Part shown: piece after piece, positions 34,027-40,908 of the stretch
How the letters are laid out: every line of letters starts with the position of its first letter
Position numbering within the stretch: position 1 is the stretch's first letter
Source of the DNA: G963668345 sp965226215
Lineage (GTDB): Bacteria; Acidobacteriota; Terriglobia; Bryobacterales; UBA6623
Length of the DNA stretch: 64,000 nucleotides
Direction of reading: 5' to 3'
Assembly (NCBI GenBank): GCA_965226215.1
Contig: CBDDCH010000001.1
Location: 682,001 to 746,000, forward strand
Translations under genes and position numbers: made by a program
The notes under the pieces: model-generated
Databases searched by the model: none
The model's input: the letters and a program-made list of their open reading frames with translations, nothing else
Told to the model about the DNA's origin: nothing

Positions 34027-35060
34027 GGCTGTTTGTTACCGGGGGTGCCGGATTCATCGGCTCGGCGTACGTTCGGCTAACGCTCAAAACCACTCCCGGC
34101 GCCGAAATCCTCAACTTCGACGCTCTTACCTACGCGGGAAACCTCGAGAATCTGGCGACGATCGCGGAAAACCCCAGGTACCGTTTCGTCCGAGGGAACG
34201 TCTGTGACGTAAAAAAAATCGACGAAACAATCAGCGAGTTCCGCCCCGACACGATCGTTCACTTTGCCGCCGAGTCCCACGTGGACCGCAGTATCCTTTC
34301 GCCCAAGCCGGTAGTCGATACGAACCTCATCGGGACATTCAACCTTTTGGAGGCGGCGCGGGCGCATGGAATCGAACGCTTTCTCCAAATCTCGACGGAC
34401 GAAGTCTACGGCAGCATTGACGCACCAGCGTACGCCGACGAGGTGTACCCTCTGCGGCCGAGCAGTCCCTACTCCGCGTCCAAGGCAGGCGCCGACTTGC
34501 TGGCCTTGTCCTACTTCACCACCTACCGGCTGCCGGTCATGGTTACACGAGCGTCCAACAATTACGGGCCATACCAGTTTCCCGAGAAACTCATTCCGCT
34601 GATGATCGCGAACACTCTCGAAGACCTTTCGCTACCGATTTACGGGGATGGCATGCAAGTGCGTGACTGGCTGCACGTCGAGGACCACTGCCGCGCTACC
34701 AACGCGGTGCTAGAAAAAGGACGACCGGGCGAGATCTACAACATCGGAGGCAGCCGCGCACTGCCGAATCTCGAAGTCGTCCGCAAGATCCTAGAAGCGA
34801 CCGGCAAACCCGAAAGCCTCATGCAGCGCGTCGAGGACCGTCCCGGGCACGATCGCCGTTACGCCATCACGAGCGAGAGGCTCATGAAAGAAACCGGTTG
34901 GGGACCCCAAGTCGAGTTTGAAAAAGGCCTCGCCGAAACCGTCGAGTGGTACAAAGCCCACGGCGAATGGGTCGAGCGCGTTCGCTCCGGCGAATATCAG
35001 ACCTACTACGAACGCAACTACGACCGCCGCGAGGCCGAAATCCGCCGCCTGGTGAAGTAG
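34023..35060 (+). CDS. rfbB: dTDP-glucose 4,6-dehydratase
   Basis: The 345-residue product is an extended short-chain dehydrogenase. It has TGGAGFIGSAYVR for NAD+ at residues 5-17, HFAAESHVDRSI, LQISTDEVYGSI (TDE of the dehydratases), YSASKAGADLL (catalytic YxxxK), RASNNYGPYQFPEKLIPLMI and DWLHVEDHCRA. The RmlB-specific residues are in place. It makes dTDP-4-keto-6-deoxyglucose, the substrate of the upstream epimerase. No rfbA or rfbD lies nearby, so the pathway is completed elsewhere. Confidence 0.95.
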   Translation: MRLFVTGGAGFIGSAYVRLTLKTTPGAEILNFDALTYAGNLENLATIAENPRYRFVRGNVCDVKKIDETISEFRPDTIVHFAAESHVDRSILSPKPVVDTNLIGTFNLLEAARAHGIERFLQISTDEVYGSIDAPAYADEVYPLRPSSPYSASKAGADLLALSYFTTYRLPVMVTRASNNYGPYQFPEKLIPLMIANTLEDLSLPIYGDGMQVRDWLHVEDHCRATNAVLEKGRPGEIYNIGGSRALPNLEVVRKILEATGKPESLMQRVEDRPGHDRRYAITSERLMKETGWGPQVEFEKGLAETVEWYKAHGEWVERVRSGEYQTYYERNYDRREAEIRRLVK

Positions 35061-35624
35061 GCAGCCCGCACCAACGCCCCTGCCTCCGGTGGGACAAGCG
35101 CTCTAACCTCCCGGCGTGCTGGAGTGAAGCCCAAAAATGAGACAGTCATGGTGGCGACACTGTAGCAGGGAAGGGAACTGCGAGTGGCCAAGAGACGAGG
35201 GAACAAGTTTCCCCAGGAAGACCGGAAGATGGCCCGGGAGCGGCGGCAAAACTGCCCGAGTGTGACCGGGCTATCGAAGGAACTGGGGATTCACGGCGGG
35301 CTTCGCTCCATTCGGAGCGCTTCCGTTCGCTCATCCTAATCTGGCGCACCGGCGTTGCGGAATCGACGAAAAGTGGAAATCCTATGTACTATAACTCAGC
35401 TCCTTTTCGAACTCCATTGTACAGATTCTCCTTCTGTTCTGGTGACATCACAGACAATGTCATGGCTTCTTCCGTCATTCCCTTACTTTTATCGGGTAGC
35501 CTGTGGATAAAGAGAGCTATTACGGATTTGGCGATAGCCCCACTGCACCTGCGGCTACCGAGTGGGTGTGGGCATCCCGGTCAAGCACCCGGCCTGTCAC
35601 TGATTTGAAGTTAGAGTAGGACGG
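35061..35624. pseudogene. Intergenic debris with an IS3-type orfA fragment
   Basis: At 35184-35295 a frame starting GTG reads VAKRRGNKFPQEDRKMARER followed by RQNCPSVTGLSKELGIH. This is the N-terminal HTH of IS3-family orfA transposases and breaks off after about 37 residues. GAGACAGTCATGGTGGCGAC just upstream may be its terminal repeat. A perfect DnaA-box sequence (TGTGGATAA, 35502-35510) occurs by itself further on. The rest is A+T-richer sequence without a gene. Confidence 0.55.
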
Positions 35625-35787
35625 GTGCTGCAGATCATCGACCGTAACCGTGACGTTTTCGACGCCGTCGTAGTCGGCTCGGAGGCCACGGGCGGCTTCG
35701 CTGCCAAGCAGTTGACTGAAGCCGGCATGCGCGTCGCCGTGCTGGAAGCCGGCAAGAAGATTACCCCGGCCGACTTTACCGGTAGCG
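35625..35787 (+). pseudogene. N-terminal fragment of a GMC-type FAD oxidoreductase
   Basis: GTG 35625 opens a frame reading FDAVVVGSEATGGFAAKQLT and EAGMRVAVLEAGKKITPADF, the FAD-binding beta-alpha-beta start of GMC oxidoreductases common in Acidobacteriota. The Gly-rich loop is damaged (GSEATGG instead of GSGATGG). After 54 codons the frame runs into a palindromic repeat and a MITE and ends. The remaining ~500 residues are absent. Confidence 0.75.
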
Positions 35788-35808
35788 ACCGCCACTCTTG
35801 GCGGTCCT
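35788..35808. repeat. Short palindromic repeat, copy 1
   Basis: GGTAGCGACCGCCACTCTTG followed by GCGGTCCTA forms a GACCGCCA/TGGCGGTC hairpin. The identical unit occurs at 63118-63147, overlapping the start of ctaA. Confidence 0.6.
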
Positions 35809-35971
35809 AGCTACTTTTCGGCGCAAAATACGCGTAGCGCTCGGGGCGGGGACTGTCACCAATTTCGCGCCTTCAAAGAATCAACAATTTACGGGCGCAT
35901 TCGGACGCGAAATTGGCTGACTGTCCCCAGCCACCACGCAGTTTCTCCTTTTTGCGCCGGAAAGTAGCTAG
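35807..35971 (+). mobile_element. MITE family A, copy 1, with REPIN-like core
   Basis: Terminal inverted repeats CTAGCTACTTTTCGGCGCAA and the inverse GCGCCGGAAAGTAGCTAG bound a 165-bp element (CTAG included). Inside, 35848-35928, is an imperfect palindrome with arms GGGGACTGTCACCAATTTCG and CGAAATTGGCTGACTGTCCC. The second copy (63650-63812) is inverted and has the same core. No coding capacity. It abuts the IS1380 element directly. Confidence 0.85.
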
Positions 35972-37696
35972 CCTGCATATTTCACCAGGGGGTAGGAAAA
36001 GGGCTGCCGGTTGTGGCATAAAACGTTTATGGACAAAACGTTAGCGCCACAGAAGACCAGCAGCCCTCCGGTAACAGAGTGTAGCCAATCGAGCTTGTCG
36101 TTTGCCAGGCACTTTCGCCGCCAGGTGAGCGCCCAGTTTGACGGCGGGGTGATCAGCTCCGACGGCGGCGCGCTGCTGTTGCGCGAGGTCGACCGGCGCA
36201 TCAACCTGCTGCCGCGGGTGGCCGCCTGCTTCGAAGACCGGCGCGATCCCCAGCTGATCGAGCACCAGGTCGGGGAGCTGGTCTCGCAGCGGGTCTACGC
36301 GCTGGCGCTGAGCTATGAGGATCTCAACGATCACGACGAGTTGCGCTCCGATCCTGTGCTGGCGCTGCTGGCCGGCAAGAGCGACTTGGAAGGGCAGAAG
36401 CGCAAGCAAGAGCGTGATCGCGGCAAGCCGTTGGCCGGCAAGTCGACGCTGCACCGGCTGGAACGCACGACCGACGGCGTGGACCGCTACAAGAAGATCC
36501 GCTGTGACAGCGAAGCGATCGACCGCCTGCTGGTGGACGTGTTTGTGGAAGCGCACCCCGAGCCGCCCGAGGAGATCATTCTCGATATCGACGTCACCGA
36601 TACGCCCTTGCACGGGCAGCAGGAGGGGCGTTTCTTTCACGGTTACTACAGACACTATTGCTATCTGCCGCTGTACATTTTTTGCGGCCAGCACCTGTTG
36701 TGTGCCCGGCAGCGGGTGTCGAATCAAGACGCGGCGGCGGGCAGCGTCGAGGAGCTGGAGCGGATCGTGGCGCAGATCCGGGAAGCCTGGCCGGAGGTGC
36801 GCATCATCGTGCGCGGTGATTCCGGGTTTTGTCGCGACGAGTTGATGAGCTGGTGCGAGGAGAACGGGGTGGATTACGTGCTGGGGCTGGCGCGCAACGA
36901 ACGCTTGCGGGAAATGATTGCTGAGCAGATGGGGGCGGCCGCCGAGCGGCAACAGCGGACGGGGAAGCCGGCGCGGGTGTTTACGGAGTTCGAGTATCAG
37001 ACGCGGCGGAGTTGGAGCCGGGCGCGGCGGGTGGTGGCCAAAGCCGAACAGCTTGCGGGCAAGGAGAATCCGCGCTATGTGGTGACCTCGCTGGATGCCG
37101 AGAGCCGGCCGGCGCAGCAGCTGTACGAGCAACTCTACTGTGGGCGCGGGGAGGCGGAGAATCGCATCAAGGAGCAGTTGAGTCTGTTCAGCGATCGCAT
37201 GAGCACGGAGACGCTGCGGGCCAATCAGCTGCGGCTGTATCTATCGTCGCTGGCCTATGTGTTGATGGCGGCGCTCAGGCGGCTGGGGCTGCAGGGCACG
37301 GTGTGGGCGCGGGCGCAGACGGAGACGATCCGGCGGGGGTTGTTGAAGATCGGCGCGCAGGTGAAGGTGAGCGTGCGGCGGGTGTATCTGTCGCTGGCCG
37401 GCGGCTACCCCTATGAGCAGGCGTTCTGGGCGGTGTATCGGGCCCTGCGTCCGCCGGGATTAGCAACTGTTTGATAACACGGAGCGAAACAAAAAACGGC
37501 GGCCCAGGAAGCCGAATGGCTAAGTGTTTCTAAAATCGGGAACAACCCGAAAAACGGACTTTCGCGGACCACTGTCGGCGGTGTGGAGCGCCCCGCCGAG
37601 GCCCTCGCCCCCCTGGCCAGGGTTGATTCCGACCTTCCGCCCCTATTTCGGCTCCCTCAACCCTTCGCAAAGCCACTGGTGAGAAATGCGGGTTAG
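35968..37696 (+). mobile_element. IS1380-family insertion sequence, complete
   Basis: Terminal repeats CCTGCATATTTCACCAG (35972-35988) and the inverse of CCCGCATTTCTCACCAG (37676-37692) enclose 1721 bp. The 4-base flanks are CTAG and TTAG, a near-match to a 4-bp duplication with one change. The left end sits exactly at the CTAG of a MITE. Transposase is intact. Confidence 0.88.
36029..37474 (+). CDS. IS1380-family transposase
   Basis: ATG 36029 gives a 481-residue protein with the family landmarks: FDGGVISSDGGALLLREVDR, YALALSYEDLNDHDELRSDP, KSTLHRLE, EIILDIDVTDTPLHGQQEG (first Asp), VRIIVRGDSGFCRDELMSWC (second Asp), CGRGEAENRIKEQLSLFSDR (Glu) and NQLRLYLSSLAYVLMAALRR. No interruption, so the copy could be active. 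It is the full-length relative of the deleted copy at 11.3 kb. Confidence 0.96.
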   Translation: MDKTLAPQKTSSPPVTECSQSSLSFARHFRRQVSAQFDGGVISSDGGALLLREVDRRINLLPRVAACFEDRRDPQLIEHQVGELVSQRVYALALSYEDLNDHDELRSDPVLALLAGKSDLEGQKRKQERDRGKPLAGKSTLHRLERTTDGVDRYKKIRCDSEAIDRLLVDVFVEAHPEPPEEIILDIDVTDTPLHGQQEGRFFHGYYRHYCYLPLYIFCGQHLLCARQRVSNQDAAAGSVEELERIVAQIREAWPEVRIIVRGDSGFCRDELMSWCEENGVDYVLGLARNERLREMIAEQMGAAAERQQRTGKPARVFTEFEYQTRRSWSRARRVVAKAEQLAGKENPRYVVTSLDAESRPAQQLYEQLYCGRGEAENRIKEQLSLFSDRMSTETLRANQLRLYLSSLAYVLMAALRRLGLQGTVWARAQTETIRRGLLKIGAQVKVSVRRVYLSLAGGYPYEQAFWAVYRALRPPGLATV

Positions 37697-37825
37697 CTCA
37701 CTCCCCCCGGATGACGAGCCTCCTCATTTCATCTCGGTCGGGTTCTTCCAAAAACAACTACTCCTTCTGGGCTTGAGAGAGGGTTTGGGTGCGGGAACGG
37801 TCAGCCGTCCCCCGTTGGTGAAGAC

Positions 37826-38215
37826 CTAGAGCAGCACCGAGTCGATGGGTTGCATTACCGGGGGTTCGGCGGTGGCGGGCTGGCGGTTCTCCAGATAGTC
37901 GAGCAGCTGCGCGGGGGAGTCTTCGAAGAAATCGTGCACCAACCGGTCGAGGGCGACGTCGAGGGCGTCATCGCGCGTAAGCACGGGTGAGTAGACGTAG
38001 CTGCGTCCTCGTTTTTCTCGCTGCACGGCCCCCTTCTTGGCCAGCCGATCGAGGAGCGTCAGGACGGTCGTATAGGCAAGTGGCCGCGTCATCCTCATGT
38101 GGGTTTGTGTCTGGCCAACCGTGGCGTTCTCTATCTCCCACAGCGACTTCATGACCTCGAGCTCCAATGGCGGCAGCCGTCGCCGCGGCGCGGGTTCGGG
38201 AACGGTTGAAGTCAT
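37826..38215 (-). CDS. BlaI/MecI/CopY-type transcriptional repressor
   Basis: The 129-residue product has the winged helix of the Penicillinase_R family: LPPLELEVMKSLWEIENATV, TRPLAYTTVLTLLDRLAKKG (recognition helix) and VQREKRGRSYVYSPVLTRDD, then a dimerisation helix (LDVALDRLVHDFFEDSPAQL). BlaI proteins repress target operons and are usually cleaved by a BlaR1 sensor peptidase, but no blaR1 is next to it. Its ATG overlaps the stop of the upstream yhaM-like gene by 4 bases, so it may be co-translated with that exonuclease. Confidence 0.93.
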   Translation of the reverse strand: MTSTVPEPAPRRRLPPLELEVMKSLWEIENATVGQTQTHMRMTRPLAYTTVLTLLDRLAKKGAVQREKRGRSYVYSPVLTRDDALDVALDRLVHDFFEDSPAQLLDYLENRQPATAEPPVMQPIDSVLL

Positions 38216-39339
38216 CGGTCTTCTCTCCCTCTTGCGGTCGATCCGAGGTTCTCGTTGAAAAGATCACCGGGCGTGTCTTGCTGAGCCTCGGATGCTGCCG
38301 GCCGGCGACTGCCGGAGGATGGCCCGGTTTCGGATGACTCCTCCGCGGGCCGATTCTCTCTTGGGCCGTCCGAGCCGGCGAGAAACTTTTCCTTGTTGAG
38401 CACGAAACGTTGGAGCGAGCGGCTGTAGGCCGTCCAGTCACCATCTTCCAGCGGGGCCTCGGCGAGCGCGGCTCGCATACTGTGCAGCTTAGAATCGAGA
38501 TCGTCGAGATAATGGAGCGCCAGGGCTTCGGGAAACGAAGGCAGCTTGGGAGACCCGAACTCGTATTTGCCGTGGTGGCTGAGGATCATATGCTCCACCA
38601 ACACTTTCCACTTTGTGGGGAAGTCCTCGATCGCATTGCACTTGCGATCTAACATCCGAAGCACGATCGTGATGTGGCCCAACAACCGTCCTTCGTCCGT
38701 GTACTCAAACGTCCGCTGAGCGTCGAGTTCATAGATCTTCCCCAGATCATGAAGCACTATGCCCGCTGTCAGCAGGTCTTGATCGATAAACTCGTAGTGG
38801 CCGGCAACCCCACTCGCCAACTCGAGCAAGGAGATGATGTGTTCCAGCAGCCCACCGATAAAAGCGTGGTGAAGCGACTTGGCCGCCGGAGCCGTCTTCA
38901 GCCGCGCCGCGATTTCTCCGTCATCAAGAAACGCCTGCAATAGGCGCTTTAGGTGGAGGTTTTGCATCTCGTCGACGGTGGCCAGCAGCCGGCTGAACAT
39001 CTCGTCGACGTTCTTCTCGGTGTGGGGAATGTAGTCGGCCAGGCGGACCTCGGATTCGTCGGCCCGGCGAAGCCGCTGAACCGTGATTTGCGGCCGCTGA
39101 CGGTAAACCTGCGTCAGGCCCTGCACCTTGACGAAGTCAGAGCTGTCGAAAGTGCCGACGACTTCCTCGATCCCTTCCCACATCTTGGCCTCGAGGCGAC
39201 CGGTACGGTCCGACAGGACCATTGACAGATAGGATTCGCCGTCCTTTTTTAGACGAACATCCTTCGACTGAACAAGGAAGTAATCGGTGATTGTCTCACT
39301 GGGCCGCAGGTCGCGGACGTATCGGGTTTTCTCGGCCAT
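38212..39339 (-). CDS. YhaM-type 3'-5' exoribonuclease (OB fold + HD domain)
   Basis: ATG 39339 (MAEKTRYVRDLRPSETITDY) is preferred; an upstream extension is Arg/Lys-rich and unlikely. The 375-residue protein has an OB fold (residues ~1-100: YLSMVLSDRTGRLEAKMWEG) and an HD domain with SLHHAFIGGLLEH, GIVLHDLGKIYELD (HD) and HMILSHHGKYEFGSPKLPSF. The C-terminal 60 residues are a low-complexity Ser/Glu/Gly tail. YhaM-like enzymes degrade RNA and single-stranded DNA from the 3' end with metal ions. It lies between the PPIase and blaI genes on the same strand. Confidence 0.9.
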   Translation of the reverse strand: MAEKTRYVRDLRPSETITDYFLVQSKDVRLKKDGESYLSMVLSDRTGRLEAKMWEGIEEVVGTFDSSDFVKVQGLTQVYRQRPQITVQRLRRADESEVRLADYIPHTEKNVDEMFSRLLATVDEMQNLHLKRLLQAFLDDGEIAARLKTAPAAKSLHHAFIGGLLEHIISLLELASGVAGHYEFIDQDLLTAGIVLHDLGKIYELDAQRTFEYTDEGRLLGHITIVLRMLDRKCNAIEDFPTKWKVLVEHMILSHHGKYEFGSPKLPSFPEALALHYLDDLDSKLHSMRAALAEAPLEDGDWTAYSRSLQRFVLNKEKFLAGSDGPRENRPAEESSETGPSSGSRRPAASEAQQDTPGDLFNENLGSTARGREDR

Positions 39340-39376
39340 CGTTGAGGGAGCCAAGGGTGCCTGGGTTGGCGCTCGT

Positions 39377-40555
39377 TTATTCGCTGTCTTTGCCTTGATT
39401 CTTGTCTTTATCCTTATCCTTCTTGTTCTTGCCGCCACCAGGCAAGGGGATCACCCAGAGCAGGCGCCGCTTCTTTTTCTTGGCCAGCACCTCTTCGCGA
39501 GTGGTAGTGATCGGCGCCAGCTTGGAGGGGTCGCTCCAAGAGGTGTCTTTACCGGGCACGGCGGCCGTGTCGATGTATCCCGGGCGGATTTCTATATAGG
39601 CATCTGTTCGCAGCTTGCTCAGGTACTCCCGAAACGCGGGCTGGAATTTCGGCCCCGACAATCGGTTGCGGATTTCATCCCGAACCTCCTCCAGAGTGGC
39701 TAGGCCCTCGCGGTGTTTCTCAAACACCTTCAGGATCAGGTAGCCGTTGGGGACCTCAATCAAGTCCGTTATGTGGCCCCTGGGTTTATCGAACACTAAG
39801 TCCTCGATATTTTTCCGAAGCTGTCCCCGGCGCCAGATGCCTATGTCTCCTCCTTGCTCCGAGTTTTGTTTGTTGTCGGAGACGCGGCGGGCGATCTCGG
39901 CAAAAGGCTCTCCTTTGAGCAGCCGCTTGCGCGTCTCCTTTGCTTTCTTCTCGGCGGCCGCCAGTTCCTCACCGGTCTTGTCCTCGGTGGAGATGACGAT
40001 CTCCGCCAGGTGTAGACCTTCCGTGCGCATGAACTCCTGTTTGTGCTCTTCGTAGTAAGCTTCAATCTCGTCTCTGGGTATGATGATCCGGGAGCCGACC
40101 TCCTGGCCGACAATGGCTTGCGTCAGGAAGTGGCTGCGGATTTGGTCCAGCGCGTCCTCGGCGGTCATGCCGGTCTGTTCCACGACCCAGACCTCGAACT
40201 CCTCGATCGTCTTAAGGTTGTTGGCCTTCATCATCCGGTCCCGCTGGCGGAGCACCTGTGCCTCGACGCTGACGCCGAACTCCTTGGCCTTTTGGATCAG
40301 GAGTCGGTGGTCGATTTGATCACGCAGGGCGTTTTTTTCAGCCTCTTCGAGGAACTTTTGACGCTGCTCATCGCTGAGATCCTGCCGCCGCGCAACCTCG
40401 CCACGCGCGTCCTGAAGGCCCTTCTCGTATTCCGATCGCATAACGATGTCGCCATTGATCTTGGCGATGATCTCTTCCACAATGACGACATTCGCGACGA
40501 TGGACGACGAAAACCCAAGCAAAACTGACACAGCTACAAAAGTTTTGATCTTCAC
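39377..40555 (-). CDS. SurA-like periplasmic peptidyl-prolyl isomerase
   Basis: GTG 40555 gives 392 residues with a signal peptide (VKIKTFVAVSVLLGFSSSIV). A SurA N-terminal chaperone domain follows (IIAKINGDIVMRSEYEKGLQ, IDHRLLIQKAKEFGVSV). The parvulin domain (about 190-290) has LHLAEIVIST, LLKGEPFAEIARRVSDNKQN, GGDIGIWRRGQL and VPNGYLILKVFEK. The C-terminus is a Lys/Asp-rich tail. It probably helps outer-membrane protein folding. A longer frame starting at 40615 is less likely because it lacks a signal at its N-terminus. Confidence 0.9.
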   Translation of the reverse strand: MKIKTFVAVSVLLGFSSSIVANVVIVEEIIAKINGDIVMRSEYEKGLQDARGEVARRQDLSDEQRQKFLEEAEKNALRDQIDHRLLIQKAKEFGVSVEAQVLRQRDRMMKANNLKTIEEFEVWVVEQTGMTAEDALDQIRSHFLTQAIVGQEVGSRIIIPRDEIEAYYEEHKQEFMRTEGLHLAEIVISTEDKTGEELAAAEKKAKETRKRLLKGEPFAEIARRVSDNKQNSEQGGDIGIWRRGQLRKNIEDLVFDKPRGHITDLIEVPNGYLILKVFEKHREGLATLEEVRDEIRNRLSGPKFQPAFREYLSKLRTDAYIEIRPGYIDTAAVPGKDTSWSDPSKLAPITTTREEVLAKKKKRRLLWVIPLPGGGKNKKDKDKDKNQGKDSE

Positions 40556-40908
40556 GGTTCGCTCTTCCGAAAAGCGCCCTGCAGCGGAACAATCGCCTCC
40601 CGCCCAGAGCGGCAAGTAGGGTTTCTAATCTCTAGATTACTATTTTCGCACTAATCAGCTATTGGGTTGCAGTCATCAGGGAGGCTCATCACACCGGTAA
40701 AGACGGCCACGGGTAAGGGATTGGTCGGCCCCAAAAGACCTTTGCGGGCACGGCATGCCGTGCCCCTACGTTTCCAGGCAACCAACAGATCTAGGCTGGC
40801 CGGCAGATCGGTAGGGGCATAGCATGCTCTACCAAGGGGCGACCAGAGGTGGCCTCTGCTGCCGCCTGCAATCGCCCGAAACGTGAGCTTATCTCTGGAA
40901 CGGAGTGT
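40556..40908. repeat. Intergenic region with palindromic REP-like units
   Basis: A perfect 20-bp palindrome GGGCACGGCATGCCGTGCCC (40746-40765) is followed by CCTACG, and a second hairpin GGTAGGGGCATAGCATGCTC lies near 40812. This pair may serve as a weak bidirectional terminator between the PPIase and gyrB genes. No gene is seen. Confidence 0.6.

Noticed and set aside
35502..35510. Chromosomal origin at a perfect DnaA box
   Set aside because: It is a single box in repeat debris, without an A+T-rich element or a cluster of boxes.
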